Source of the DNA: Caenimonas sp. SL110
GTDB lineage: Bacteria; Pseudomonadota; Gammaproteobacteria; Burkholderiales; Burkholderiaceae_C
Direction of reading: 5' to 3'
Assembly: GCF_001044395.1 (NCBI RefSeq)
Contig: NZ_JANU01000029.1
Location: forward strand, 1 to 64,000
Length of the DNA: 64,000 nt
The position numbers and the translations under genes were made by a program. This document shows positions 24,371 through 33,603 of the stretch, piece by piece. The notes under the pieces are model-generated. The model was not told where the DNA came from, did not search any database, and was given only the letters and a program-made list of their open reading frames with translations. Each line of letters starts with the position of its first letter. The first letter of the stretch is position 1.

Positions 24371-26437
24371 TCAAGCCGGCTCAGCCAACCCCCGCTTTTC
24401 CAGCAGCGGCTCTATCCTCGGCGGGCGGCCCCGGAACGCTTCGAATGCCTGGCCCGGCTCCACGCTGTTGCCTGATGAATAGATGCAGCGCTTGAGCCGC
24501 TCAGCAACCACCGGATCGAACACGTTGCCTGCTTCGCGGAATGCGCCGAATGCATCGGCGTCGAGCACTTCGGCCCACAGGTACACGTAATAACCAGCGG
24601 CATAGCCGTCACTGTTGAACAGGTGCTGGAAGTGCACGAGGCGGTGCATCGGGTGCACGGCTTGCGGCATGCCCAGGCCGCGCAGGATGTCGGCCTCGAA
24701 TGCGACCCAGTCGGTCACGCTCTCCGGGTCGGGATGGCTGTGCGCGGCCATGTCGAGCAGCGCGCTCGATGTATAGCGCACCGTCTCGTAGCCCTGCCCG
24801 AACTTTCGCGCAGCCTGCAGCTTGTGGATGAGCGATTCGGCAATTGGCTCGCCGGTATCCACATGACGTGCGTGCTTGCGCAGCACCTCCGGCTCGGTGG
24901 TCCAGTGCTCGAACAGTTGCGATGGCAGCTCGACAAAATCGCGCAGCACCGAGGTGCCGGTGAGCTGCTCATAGGTCACGTTCGACAGCAAGCCGTGCAG
25001 GCCGTGTCCGAACTCGTGAAAGAGCGTGCGCACATCGTCAAACGACAACAGCGTCGGCGCACCCTTCGCAAAGTTGTTGTTGTTCAGGATGATGGGTCGC
25101 GTGACGCCGCCATTGCGGTTTTGCCAGGCCAGGCCGCTCATCCAGGCGCCGCTGCGTTTGCCGGCACGCGCGAAGTTGTCCTGCAGGAACAGGCCCACCT
25201 GTTCGCCTTGCGCATCGTGTACTTCGTAGGCGAGCACATCCGGGTGGTAGGTTTGCAGATCGGGACGCGCGGTGAATGTCACGCCAAACAGTTTTTGCGC
25301 GCAGTCGAACGCGGCCTGCACCATCCGTTCGAGCGCGAAGTAGGGCTTGACCTCGGCGTCGTCGATTGCATAGTCGCGCTGGCGAACTTTCTCGGCCCAG
25401 AAGCGCCAGTCCCATGCTTCGATCGGTCCCTCGCCGCCGCTGTCGCTTTGCACGGACAAGAGCATGTCGCGTTCGCGTTCGACCACCGGCTTGGCGCGCT
25501 CCCATACGTTGTCCAGCAGTTTGCTCACCGCGGCGGGTTCGCGTGCCATGCGGTCGACCAGCGCGTAGTCGGCGAAGGTCGCATAGCCGTGCAGCTTCGC
25601 CTGTTCGCGCCGCAGCTGGAGGATGTGCGCGATGAGCCCGCGGTTGTCGTGTTCGCCTGCATGCTCACCGCGCGTGGTCCAGGCCTTGAACGCCTGCTCG
25701 CGCAAGTCACGGCGCTGCGAGAAGGTGAGGAACGGCAGGATGGATGAGCGTGACAGCGTGATCGCGCCTTCGCACGACAGCTTGCGGTCTTTGGCTGCTG
25801 CGCGCGCAGCGTCCTTCACGAAGTCCGGCAGGCCCGCCATGTCGGCTTCACTGTGCAGTTCGAGCTGCCAGCTGGTTTCGTCATGCAGCACGTTCTGCGC
25901 GAAGGCCGTGTTCACTTTGGCGAGCTCTTGCATGACTTGCGCGTATCGCTCCTGCGCAGCGGCAGCGAGCATGGCACCGGCGCGGACAAAGTCGAGGTGG
26001 ACCCGTTCAAGAAGCCGGAGCTGCTCGGGCGTGAGGCCCAGCCGCTGGCGAACTTCGTACACCGCCAGCACGCGTTTGAAGAGCGGCGTGTGCATGAACA
26101 CTGCGCTCTCATGCGCTGCGAGCGGCCCTGCCATCTCGCGCTGCACGGCTTGCAGTTCAGGCGAAGTCAGCGATGAACACAGGTTGCGAAAAAGCCCCTG
26201 CACCCGGTTGAGCAAACGACCGCTGCGATCGAACGCGGCGAGCGTGTTGTCGAAATCGGCGGGCGCATTGTTGGCCGCGATGGCATCGAGCTCAGCCATG
26301 TGTTCGCGCATCGCATGGGTGAGTGCGGGCTCGAAATGTTCGGGTTTGACTGCATCGAACGGCGGCAGGCCGTAGGGGGAGGTCCAGGGTTGGAGGAGGG
26401 GGTTGGTGTTTGGGATGGTGGCTGGGGTGGAACTCAT
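24371..26437 (-). CDS. prlC: M3-family oligopeptidase A
   Basis: Oligopeptidase A is a cytosolic zinc metallopeptidase that degrades signal peptides and other short peptides. The start at 26437 (MSSTPATIPNTNPLL) gives 688 residues, the usual size; the longer open frame upstream runs through intergenic repeats. The zinc motif HEFGH lies in TLFHEFGHGLHGLL (about residue 473), with the third ligand Glu downstream in the DFVELPSQLFEHW region. LFLQDNFARAGKRSGAW and SDGYAAGYYVYLWAEVL are family landmarks. Confidence 0.93.
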   Translation of the reverse strand: MSSTPATIPNTNPLLQPWTSPYGLPPFDAVKPEHFEPALTHAMREHMAELDAIAANNAPADFDNTLAAFDRSGRLLNRVQGLFRNLCSSLTSPELQAVQREMAGPLAAHESAVFMHTPLFKRVLAVYEVRQRLGLTPEQLRLLERVHLDFVRAGAMLAAAAQERYAQVMQELAKVNTAFAQNVLHDETSWQLELHSEADMAGLPDFVKDAARAAAKDRKLSCEGAITLSRSSILPFLTFSQRRDLREQAFKAWTTRGEHAGEHDNRGLIAHILQLRREQAKLHGYATFADYALVDRMAREPAAVSKLLDNVWERAKPVVERERDMLLSVQSDSGGEGPIEAWDWRFWAEKVRQRDYAIDDAEVKPYFALERMVQAAFDCAQKLFGVTFTARPDLQTYHPDVLAYEVHDAQGEQVGLFLQDNFARAGKRSGAWMSGLAWQNRNGGVTRPIILNNNNFAKGAPTLLSFDDVRTLFHEFGHGLHGLLSNVTYEQLTGTSVLRDFVELPSQLFEHWTTEPEVLRKHARHVDTGEPIAESLIHKLQAARKFGQGYETVRYTSSALLDMAAHSHPDPESVTDWVAFEADILRGLGMPQAVHPMHRLVHFQHLFNSDGYAAGYYVYLWAEVLDADAFGAFREAGNVFDPVVAERLKRCIYSSGNSVEPGQAFEAFRGRPPRIEPLLEKRGLAEPA

Positions 26438-26454
26438 GTGACCTCGCAGTGTTT

Positions 26455-26636
26455 GGCTGTCAGCAGTCGCCGCTTCGCGGTGGATGCCGGATCGAGTCCG
26501 GCATGACATTCTGGGGGAGGCTGTCATTGCGGACTTGATCCGCAATCCATCGTTGAACGGGCGCCGCGTCCGCTTCGCAGTGGATGCCGGATCCAGGCTT
26601 TCCTGAGCTTGTCGAAGGGTCCGGCATGACAAACGA
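26455..26636. repeat. Mosaic intergenic repeats upstream of the oligopeptidase gene
   Basis: Three hairpin blocks follow one another: CGCCGCTTCGCGGTGGATGC with GCCGGATCGAGTCCGGCATG (26468-26505), GTCATTGCGGACTTGATCC with GCAATCCATC (26522-26551), and a composite GGATGCCGGATCCAGGC carrying CTGAGCTTGTCGAAGGG (26604-26620). The last motif is the widespread repeat that reads FALSLSKG when translated. No gene is seen in the 199-bp gap. Confidence 0.8.
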
Positions 26637-27407
26637 TTATCGCGGCGTTGCACCCAGGCGCTTGATGCTGCCCGAGCCTGCAACGCTGCTGCTCATCTTC
26701 GGGTCGCCGTAATACGTGACATCGCCTGAGCCGGCAATCGATGCTTTCAACGACGACACCGGCCACAGGCTCGCATCGCCTGAACCCGCGATGCTGACCT
26801 GGGCTTCTTCCGCCTTGAGTTGCTGCGCTTCGATGTCGCCTGAGCCTGCGATCTCGGCTGTGAACTTGCGAGTCGTGCCGCCGACCTTGATGGTGCCGCT
26901 GCCACCGATGGATGCTTCGAGTGCGTCGGTCTGGACCTGCTTCACGGCTATGGTGCCCGAGCCTGCGATTTCCAGTTCGAGCTTCGGCGATTTGAGGCCA
27001 GAGCCGGTGATGTTGCCCGCGCCCGAGACGCCCAGCTGCTGGATCTCTTTTGCGGTGACGACGATCCTGAGCGTGCGGCCATCGAGCCGCAGATTCTTGC
27101 GCACCGGCTTGAGCCTGAGCGTGCCGTTCGTGACGCTCGATTCAATGAGCGGCAACAGGTTTTCGTCGGCCTCGATGCTCACGCCATCGACGGCGCCCAT
27201 GCGCACTTCCACGTCGGCCACCATCGAGAGTTCAACGCCCTTGAATGCGCCGACGTTGCGCTCCTGCTTCTTGACGACGCCGTTGCCCTTGACAGTCTCG
27301 CCGCCAAACCACGATCCGGCAAAGACCGATACCGAGCCCAGGCTCATGGCGAGGGCGACTGCGAACGCGAAGAGGTGGTGGGTGCGGGGTTGCGAGTAGC
27401 TGTGCAT
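26637..27407 (-). CDS. GIN-domain (DUF2807) secreted protein
   Basis: From the Met at 27407 (MHSYSQPRTHHLFAF) the product is 256 residues with a Sec signal ending near VFAGS. The rest is a repetitive right-handed beta structure of the head-GIN type: VSGAGNITGSG, EIAGSGTIAV, SIGGSGTIKV, EIAGSGDIEA, SIAGSGDASL, SIAGSGDVTY and SVAGSGSIKR, each with an AGSG-like turn. Such proteins are envelope associated and of unknown function. AAGGA lies nine bases upstream of the chosen start. The repeat block begins directly after the gene's upstream neighbour on the other side. Confidence 0.85.
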   Translation of the reverse strand: MHSYSQPRTHHLFAFAVALAMSLGSVSVFAGSWFGGETVKGNGVVKKQERNVGAFKGVELSMVADVEVRMGAVDGVSIEADENLLPLIESSVTNGTLRLKPVRKNLRLDGRTLRIVVTAKEIQQLGVSGAGNITGSGLKSPKLELEIAGSGTIAVKQVQTDALEASIGGSGTIKVGGTTRKFTAEIAGSGDIEAQQLKAEEAQVSIAGSGDASLWPVSSLKASIAGSGDVTYYGDPKMSSSVAGSGSIKRLGATPR

Positions 27408-27561
27408 GGCGTGGTCCTTGTCCGGTGCGGTCGTTGTGATGGACGGGACTTTAGGGATCGCAGGGACGGGGCGCATCCGTCATGCGACGAACCGGGGCAA
27501 TCGTGCGACAGGCCGCAGCCGGGCCGGCTGGCCGTCGGTCAAGCGGCGGCTCAACAGCGGG

Positions 27562-29280
27562 TCAGATCCCCCGCAAATGTCCGCTCGCCGCGCCCCACTG
27601 CCGATCCAGCTCCGCCTTCACCTTCTCCGCCTCGGCCTGTTTGCCCTGCGCGCGTAGCGCCTGCAGCAAGCCGCGCAGCGCCCATCCGCTGCCGGGGTGA
27701 TCGGCCAATGCCTGCCGGTAGGTCGCTTCCGCATCCGGCCAACGCGCCGCGCGAGCCTGCAATTGCCCCAGTGTCAATCGCGTGCCATCGGCCAGCATCG
27801 GTGGTTCGCGTGCGTCGATCTTTGAAGTCGCTTCGATCATCTCCGCCTGGAATTTCATCGCCTCGTCCGCTTGTCCGCGCACAAAAGCCAGTTCGGCTTT
27901 CAGCCCGGCTTCTGGCGCATTGACCAACGCGCGCGCGGTGCGTTGCGGGCCGTTGTCTGCTGTGAACCGGGTGCGCGTGCCGGCAGCCGCAGCCTGCAGC
28001 CGTGCGAGTGACGCCTGCGCGTCGGCAGTGCGCCCCAATCGCGCCTGCGCCATGCCACGTCCGTATTCGTACCAGGCCTGGCCGACGCCCCGGTCGCCTG
28101 TGGGTAGTGGCTCCTTGAGCAATTGATCCCAGCGCTCCATGCGCACCAGCGTGATGATGCGCATGCTGCGAACGAACTCAAAGAACGCGCCCTGGTTCGT
28201 CGCAAAGCGCTTGGCCATGTCGTCGGCTGTCGCGAGTGCCAGGTCCTCGCGGCCGGCCATGACGGCGGCGTACCAGAGGAAGTGCTGGTTGTGCCCGCGC
28301 CAGTCCTTGCTGACACTGAACCCCTGCTGCGTCACCGTCTGTGCGAACGCCACGTCGTTGGCAACGGCTTTCTCGTTCACCGAGGCGGCCTGCGCGAAGC
28401 GACCCAGGTGCACGTAGATGTGAGAGGGCATGTGCACCAGGTGCGGCGACATCGGCGCCAGCTTGCCGAGTTGGTCGGCTGCCGCTGCGCCGCGCGCCGC
28501 AACCGAGGGCGCATCCACCGCATGCACAAGGTAGTGCGTCAGGCCGACGTGCCGGGCCATCGCAGGGCTGGCCGCTATCAGCTTTTCCAGCCGGCTTGCG
28601 ACTTCGCCGATGCGGCCTGCGGGCTTGCCGTCCTTGCTCCAGATGATCGATTCTTCGGTTGCGATCATCTCGGCCTCTGCATAGAGCGAGAGGATGTCGG
28701 GGTCTGACGGGTACTGCTGCGCGAGTTGGCGCATGCGTTCGGCATAGGCCACGTCCAGCGGGTGGATCGAATCGCCGTCTTCGTTTTTCTTGCCGCACAC
28801 GGCGACGAGGGGGGCCGTCTCACGGGCGGTGCTGGTGTGCGCGTAACGCAATGCGAGCGAGGCGATCAGCGCCTGCTCCCTGGGTGTTGCGCTGGCAAGG
28901 TTGCGCAGCGCGTGATCGACGTACTTGACTGCTTCGGCCGTGTTGTCCCGGCTGGGGTCATTGATGTTGGGGCCGAGCTGCCACGCGACGCCCCAGGCAC
29001 ACATCGCACAGGCGGGGTCCCTGGCGAGCGCCGCCTTGAAGATGCGGACGGCTTCGACTTCGTTGAAGGCATAGGCCTGCAGCACGCCATCGTTGAAGAG
29101 ATCGCGCGCCTGCGGCGATATCGTGGTGATGGGGATGGCGGATTCGCCGTAGCCGGTGAGCCTGGGGGCTTTGGCGGCGACGTCCAGCTGCAAGGGTGGC
29201 ATCACGGCTGCGCAGGCAACCAGCAGCACCACGGCCGCCGGTACCGTGGCATTGCGCAGGAGTGATGGAGGTGGGCGCAT
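27562..29280 (-). CDS. TPR-repeat probable lipoprotein
   Basis: The product is about 572 residues and not recognised beyond TPR-like helices, which run through most of it (for example YAFNEVEAVRIFKAALARDP, AERMRQLAQQYPSDPD and a clear C-terminal pair ending DHPGSGWALRGLLQAL). The N-terminal hydrophobic segment ends at VLLVACAAV, a possible lipobox at VAC, so it may be an outer-membrane lipoprotein. Starts at 29289 or 29280 are both possible. The 18 codons before these come from a dispersed repeat and are excluded. HNQHFLWYAAVM and HLVHMPSHIYVHLG are conserved-looking histidine motifs of this family. Confidence 0.75.
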   Translation of the reverse strand: MRPPPSLLRNATVPAAVVLLVACAAVMPPLQLDVAAKAPRLTGYGESAIPITTISPQARDLFNDGVLQAYAFNEVEAVRIFKAALARDPACAMCAWGVAWQLGPNINDPSRDNTAEAVKYVDHALRNLASATPREQALIASLALRYAHTSTARETAPLVAVCGKKNEDGDSIHPLDVAYAERMRQLAQQYPSDPDILSLYAEAEMIATEESIIWSKDGKPAGRIGEVASRLEKLIAASPAMARHVGLTHYLVHAVDAPSVAARGAAAADQLGKLAPMSPHLVHMPSHIYVHLGRFAQAASVNEKAVANDVAFAQTVTQQGFSVSKDWRGHNQHFLWYAAVMAGREDLALATADDMAKRFATNQGAFFEFVRSMRIITLVRMERWDQLLKEPLPTGDRGVGQAWYEYGRGMAQARLGRTADAQASLARLQAAAAGTRTRFTADNGPQRTARALVNAPEAGLKAELAFVRGQADEAMKFQAEMIEATSKIDAREPPMLADGTRLTLGQLQARAARWPDAEATYRQALADHPGSGWALRGLLQALRAQGKQAEAEKVKAELDRQWGAASGHLRGI

Positions 29281-29302
29281 CCGGGGCATTGTGGCGCGGG
29301 GC

Positions 29303-29331
29303 GGGCCCTTCGACAAGCTCAGGGCGAACGG
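29303..29331. repeat. Dispersed repeat with CTTCGACAAGCTCAGGG core
   Basis: The core CCCTTCGACAAGCTCAGGGC reads FALSLSKG in one minus-strand frame and artificially extends the N-terminus of the TPR gene. The complementary core CTGAGCTTGTCGAAGGG lies at 26604-26620. This repeat is widespread in proteobacterial genomes. Here it lies between the ABC transporter stop and the TPR gene start. Confidence 0.8.
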
Positions 29332-29339
29332 GTGAGGGC

Positions 29340-31178
29340 TCAACCCGGGCGAGTGGACGGCTCGATCGGGAGTTCTTCCTCGGTCTCCAGCTGCTGCAGC
29401 AGGTACAGCCGCTGGTACAAGCCGTTGGCTATGGTCATCAGGTCGCTATGCGTGCCGCTTTCGGCGATGCGGCCGTGGTTCAGGACGATGATGCGGTCGG
29501 CGTCACGCACCGTGGACAGCCGGTGCGCGATGGCAACGATGGTGACCTTGCCGCGCAAGGCCGACAGCGCGCGCTGCACCACCTGCTCGGTCTCCGAGTC
29601 GATGTGCGAGGTGGCCTCGTCCAGGAACAGGATGCGCGGTTCGCCCGCCAGTGCGCGTGCAATCGCCAGCAGCTGCTTTTGCCCCACGGAAAGGCGTGCG
29701 CCGCCTTCACCCAGCGGCGTGTTGTAGCCGCCTTCGAGCGACACGATGAAGTCGTGGGCGTGCGCAGCGCGCGCGGCCTTCTCGACCTGTTCGTCCGTCA
29801 GCGTGCGGCCCATCGTGATGTTCTCGCGCGCAGTTGCTGCCAGCAGAAAGGGCTCTTGCGGCACCAGTCCCACACGGTCCCGAAAGTGATCTTCGCCAAT
29901 CGAATCGACCGCCGTTCCGTCGATGCGAATACTGCCGGGCCGCGCCGGATAGAAGCGCAGCAACAGCGACAGCAACGTGCTCTTGCCGCTGCCGGTGTGC
30001 CCCACGATGCCGTAGAAGCTGCCCGGTGCGATGTGCAGGTTGATGTCGTGCAACACCGGACGCCCGGCAAGGTATTCAAAGTCGAGCTGGTCGATCTGTA
30101 TGCCGCCGTCCGTCACCTGACCGAGGTCGTCGGCAACCGGTGCCTCGGCTTCTTTCAGCAGCACGTTCACACGCGCGGCGCCTACCATGGCCTGCGTCAG
30201 CTGCGCGAACTGCATCGTGATCTGGATGAGGGGCTCGACCACGCGACCGATGTAGTTGATGAACGCGTACAGCACGCCGACTTCCAGCGCAGTCAGCGCC
30301 ACACCCTCGGTGCGCGAGCCGAACACGTACACCACCACGCACACCAGCAGCACGTTCATGAAGTCGAGCACCGGCCGCAGCAGCCAGGCGTTGGCCTTGA
30401 GCTCTTGCTGGCGCGACTGGTAGTGCGATTGATTGAGCGCACCGAACCGCTGGTCGAACCGGCCCGCTGCATTGGCCGCCTGCAGCACCGGCATCCCCGC
30501 GATGGATTCGGCCATCTGCGCATTGAGTTCGCTGCGCAGCTCGCGGGTGCGCGTCACCGCAGGCGCCGAGATGCGCTGGTACAGCAGCACGATCAGGACC
30601 ACCACCGGCCCGAGCGTGGCCACGATCAGCATCAGTCGCCAGTCGAGCCACAGCATGGCCGCCATCGCGCCCAGCAGCACGATCACGCTGTCAAGCATGA
30701 CAAACAGCACCTGCACATACAGCGTCTTGACGGCTTCGGTGTCGTTGGTGACGCGGCTGACCAGCTGCCCGGTGATGGCGCGATCGAAGAAGCTCATGGG
30801 CAGGCGAAGCACGTGGCCGTACACGCTCTCGCGGATGCGCCGCACCGACCGCATCGCCAAACCCGCCAAGCGAGACAGTTGCAGGTAGCGAATCCAGCTG
30901 GCCGCCATGCCTGCAACGAGTGCGCCTGCGATCAGCGCCACGATCTGCGGAACCTGGGCGTTGCGTGGCAGCAGGTAGTTGTCGATCAGGTACTTGCCTG
31001 CGAGCGGGCCGAAGGCTTCGAGCAGCGCCGCAATCGTGAGCCAGAAGGTGCCCCAGATGACGTGCGATTTCTCCGGCGCGGCCGAGCGCAGCAGCAGGTT
31101 TGCGGCGTCGCTCACCAGCGCGCGGCGCGCCTTCGGCTCGGCGGGCAGCGATGTCGTTGCAGGCGATTCAACTGGCAT
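29340..31178 (-). CDS. ABC transporter, fused permease/ATPase (MdlB-like)
   Basis: The start at 31178 (MPVESPATTSLPAEPK) overlaps the end of the MdlA-like gene by 11 bp and gives 612 residues. The N-terminal six-helix exporter domain (about 45-340) is followed by an ATPase with Walker A GHTGSGKST, a signature loop LSVGQKQLLAIARAL in place of LSGGQ, and Walker B ILFLDEATSHID with the catalytic Glu. With its partner it forms a heterodimeric multidrug/lipid-type exporter. The substrate is unknown. The longer upstream frame lies inside the MdlA-like gene and is rejected. Confidence 0.9.
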   Translation of the reverse strand: MPVESPATTSLPAEPKARRALVSDAANLLLRSAAPEKSHVIWGTFWLTIAALLEAFGPLAGKYLIDNYLLPRNAQVPQIVALIAGALVAGMAASWIRYLQLSRLAGLAMRSVRRIRESVYGHVLRLPMSFFDRAITGQLVSRVTNDTEAVKTLYVQVLFVMLDSVIVLLGAMAAMLWLDWRLMLIVATLGPVVVLIVLLYQRISAPAVTRTRELRSELNAQMAESIAGMPVLQAANAAGRFDQRFGALNQSHYQSRQQELKANAWLLRPVLDFMNVLLVCVVVYVFGSRTEGVALTALEVGVLYAFINYIGRVVEPLIQITMQFAQLTQAMVGAARVNVLLKEAEAPVADDLGQVTDGGIQIDQLDFEYLAGRPVLHDINLHIAPGSFYGIVGHTGSGKSTLLSLLLRFYPARPGSIRIDGTAVDSIGEDHFRDRVGLVPQEPFLLAATARENITMGRTLTDEQVEKAARAAHAHDFIVSLEGGYNTPLGEGGARLSVGQKQLLAIARALAGEPRILFLDEATSHIDSETEQVVQRALSALRGKVTIVAIAHRLSTVRDADRIIVLNHGRIAESGTHSDLMTIANGLYQRLYLLQQLETEEELPIEPSTRPG

Positions 31179-32910
31179 CGAGGCTTGCCTCCAGTTGCTG
31201 GTAGCGCCACTGGCGCGCGTACCAGCTGTTGCCAGCGACCAGCGCGGCGTGGTTGCCATGTTCGGTGACATGGCCGCCCTGCAGCACCAGGGTCTCATCT
31301 GCATCGGCGACGGTCGACAGGCGGTGACTCACGATGATGACGGTGCGGCCCACGCGCGCCTGACGCAGATGCGCGAGGATGCGCGATTCGGTGTCGGTAT
31401 CGACGGCCGACAGCGCGTCGTCCAGCAGCAGCAAGGGCGCGTTCGTGAGCAGTGCGCGTGCGATGGCCACGCGCTGGCGCTGCCCGCCCGACAGCGTGAC
31501 GCCGCGCTCGCCGACGGGGGTGTCGTAGCCACGGGGCAGGCGCTGGATGTCTTCGTGCACGGCTGCGAGCGTGGCGGCTTCCTCGATCTGCGCGCGCGTG
31601 GCATCGGGGCGGGCGAGTGCGATGTTCTCTGCAACGGATGCGGAGAACAGGAAGGGCTCTTGCGGCACCCACGCATTCGCACCGCGCAAGGCGTCCAGCG
31701 TGTAGTCGTGCAGCGATATGCCGTTCCAGGTGATCTGTCCGGCTGCTGGTGCATCGTGCCGCAGCAGCAGGCGCAGCAAGGTGGACTTGCCTGCGCCGGT
31801 GGGTCCGACCAGGCCCAGCGTACGTCCGGGCTGCAGGTGGACCGAGACGCCATCGAGCGCGGGCTTGGGCTGGCCTGGATAGCTGAACCGGACATCGCTC
31901 ACATCAATGGTGCCCGGTGTGAGCTGTGCAACCGTGCCGTGGTCGTCGACAGTCAGCGGTGCATCGAGCACGGGTTGCAGCCGCGCCCATGCGGCCTTGC
32001 CGCGTTCGAACAGCGACAGCACCCAGCCCGCAGCGAACATGGGCCAGATCAGTTGTCCGAGGTACAGGCTGAACGCGGTGAGCTGGCCGATCGTGAGCTG
32101 GTTGTGCCACACCAGCCATCCGCCGTAGCCAAGCGTGGTCGCAGTGGCAATCGCCAGCGTGAAGCCGACGGCGGGCTCGTATCCGGCCTCCCATCGCTGC
32201 GCGTCGAAACTCGCATCGGCGGCAGCGCCGGCCAGTTTGGAAAACTGCGCTTCGCTGCGCTGCAGCAGGCCCAGCGCGCGCACGGTGCGCACACCTGAGA
32301 GGGTCTCTTGCACATGGTCGTTGAGCGCGCCGAAACGCTCCAGCGACAGGCGTGAGGCCGCGTGCACATGGCGCGAGATCCACCAGAAGCTGATCGCCAT
32401 CAGGGGGAATGGAAGCAGCGCAAAAAATGCGAGCCGGCCGTCAACGCCCAGCGCCATCATTCCCACGATCAGTACCAGCGTGAGGCTGCCGTCGAAGCCT
32501 GCGAGCATGGCTTCACCGGCGGCCATCTCGACCGCGTCGATGTCGTTGGTGCCCAGCGCCATCAGGTTGCCGGTGCGATTGCCCTGGAAGAACGCCGGAC
32601 CCTGCACCGTGAGCCGTGCATAGAGGCGCTGGCGCAGTTCGACGCCCAGCCGCATCGACGCTGCAAACAGCATGAGCCGCCATCCGGCACGCATGAAGTA
32701 AACGACAACGCCCGCCGCCAGCAGCCAGAGCAGTTCCTGCACGAGCTGCGGGCCCTGCAACCGGTTGGCGACCAGGCCGTCGACCACATGGCCGATCTGC
32801 CGCGGAATCCACACGATCAGCACGGCGATGGCAGCCAGCATCGCACCGGCCCAGGCGTAGGAGGCGCGGTTGCGGCGCAGGAACTGCCAGATCAGGCTGT
32901 AGAGCGACAT
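31168..32910 (-). CDS. ABC transporter, fused permease/ATPase (MdlA-like)
   Basis: The 580-residue half-transporter has an exporter-type membrane domain (about 15-300) and an ATPase with Walker A GPTGAGKST, canonical signature TLSGGQRQRVAIARAL and Walker B LLLLDDALSAVDTDTE. The catalytic Glu after Walker B is Asp here, so its own site should be weak. Together with the MdlB-like partner (Glu present, LSVGQ signature) it forms one canonical and one degenerate site, the usual asymmetry of heterodimeric exporters. The two genes overlap and form one operon. Confidence 0.9.
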   Translation of the reverse strand: MSLYSLIWQFLRRNRASYAWAGAMLAAIAVLIVWIPRQIGHVVDGLVANRLQGPQLVQELLWLLAAGVVVYFMRAGWRLMLFAASMRLGVELRQRLYARLTVQGPAFFQGNRTGNLMALGTNDIDAVEMAAGEAMLAGFDGSLTLVLIVGMMALGVDGRLAFFALLPFPLMAISFWWISRHVHAASRLSLERFGALNDHVQETLSGVRTVRALGLLQRSEAQFSKLAGAAADASFDAQRWEAGYEPAVGFTLAIATATTLGYGGWLVWHNQLTIGQLTAFSLYLGQLIWPMFAAGWVLSLFERGKAAWARLQPVLDAPLTVDDHGTVAQLTPGTIDVSDVRFSYPGQPKPALDGVSVHLQPGRTLGLVGPTGAGKSTLLRLLLRHDAPAAGQITWNGISLHDYTLDALRGANAWVPQEPFLFSASVAENIALARPDATRAQIEEAATLAAVHEDIQRLPRGYDTPVGERGVTLSGGQRQRVAIARALLTNAPLLLLDDALSAVDTDTESRILAHLRQARVGRTVIIVSHRLSTVADADETLVLQGGHVTEHGNHAALVAGNSWYARQWRYQQLEASLDAS

Positions 32911-33029
32911 GCGGGTACTGCTGCAATGCGGCGGCGCCCTTGTGAGGCGGGCCGCGCGGGGGTGGGGGAAGGGCGATTCTAGGGGCTCGTGCAGGATCCG
33001 TCCTGGCAGGTGATATCTATCGGATCAAA

Positions 33030-33049
33030 TGAGCTAAGATAAAAGCTCA
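33030..33049 (+). promoter_or_regulatory. Inverted repeat at the Xre-RES operon start
   Basis: TGAGCT (33030-33035) and AGCTCA (33044-33049) are exact reverse complements around AAGATAAA, with TAAGAT as a possible -10 box. The site ends 12 bp before the antitoxin gene. Antitoxins of this class repress their own promoter, so an operator is inferred. The 150-bp gap back to the ABC gene holds nothing else that I recognise. Confidence 0.55.
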
Positions 33050-33060
33050 ATTGAGGCAAG

Positions 33061-33603
33061 GTGTTCCAGATGATTTCAACCGCAGCACCCTCCCGAGCGC
33101 GATCCTTGCTGCTGAAGACACCGGGCAGACCGGTGGTTCGCAAGCGATCGGGATCGTGGGCGAACATGTCCAGGCAAGGCGCCTTCGCCGCGATTTTCGG
33201 CATGCCGAGCCTGGATCGTGCAGCCCTGGTCAAGACCGGCGCACCTGCCAAAGTGGTTGGCGACATCAGTCACGAGATGGACATTTCCAAAGACCGCTTC
33301 GTGCGCATCACGGGCCTCACGCGTGCAACCGTCAATCGCAAGATCGCGAACCGATCCGACCTGTCGGCCGATGAGAGTGAGCGGATCGTCGGGCTGGCCC
33401 GGCTGATTGGCCAGGTGGAAACGATGGTCGGGGAGTCGGGCAGCCTCGCCGGCTTCAAGGCCGCCAAGTGGTTCGCAGCCTGGATCGCGCAGCCGCTTGC
33501 TGCCTTGGGCGGTCGCAAGCCAGAGGAATTCCTGGACACCGCAGACGGCCGGGAAGCTATTTCCCAGTTGCTTTCCCAGATGCAATCGGGTGCCTACGCT
33601 TGA
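33061..33603 (+). CDS. Xre/MbcA/ParS-type antitoxin
   Basis: The 180-residue protein has an N-terminal helical DNA-binding region (DISHEMDISKDRFVRITGLTR and ATVNRKIANR; about 65-100) and the C-terminal DUF2384 part (LARLIGQVETMVGESG, then FKAAKWFAAWIAQPLAALGG and REAISQLLSQMQSGAYA). It neutralises the RES toxin encoded next, probably by covering its active site with the C-terminus. GTG 33061, with GAGG four bases upstream, or ATG 33070 may be the start. The stop overlaps the toxin start (TTGA). Confidence 0.88.
   Translation: MFQMISTAAPSRARSLLLKTPGRPVVRKRSGSWANMSRQGAFAAIFGMPSLDRAALVKTGAPAKVVGDISHEMDISKDRFVRITGLTRATVNRKIANRSDLSADESERIVGLARLIGQVETMVGESGSLAGFKAAKWFAAWIAQPLAALGGRKPEEFLDTADGREAISQLLSQMQSGAYA

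Noticed and set aside
29196..31268. 690-codon plus-strand open frame
   Set aside because: Antisense shadow of the MdlB-like ABC gene, which has all expected motifs.
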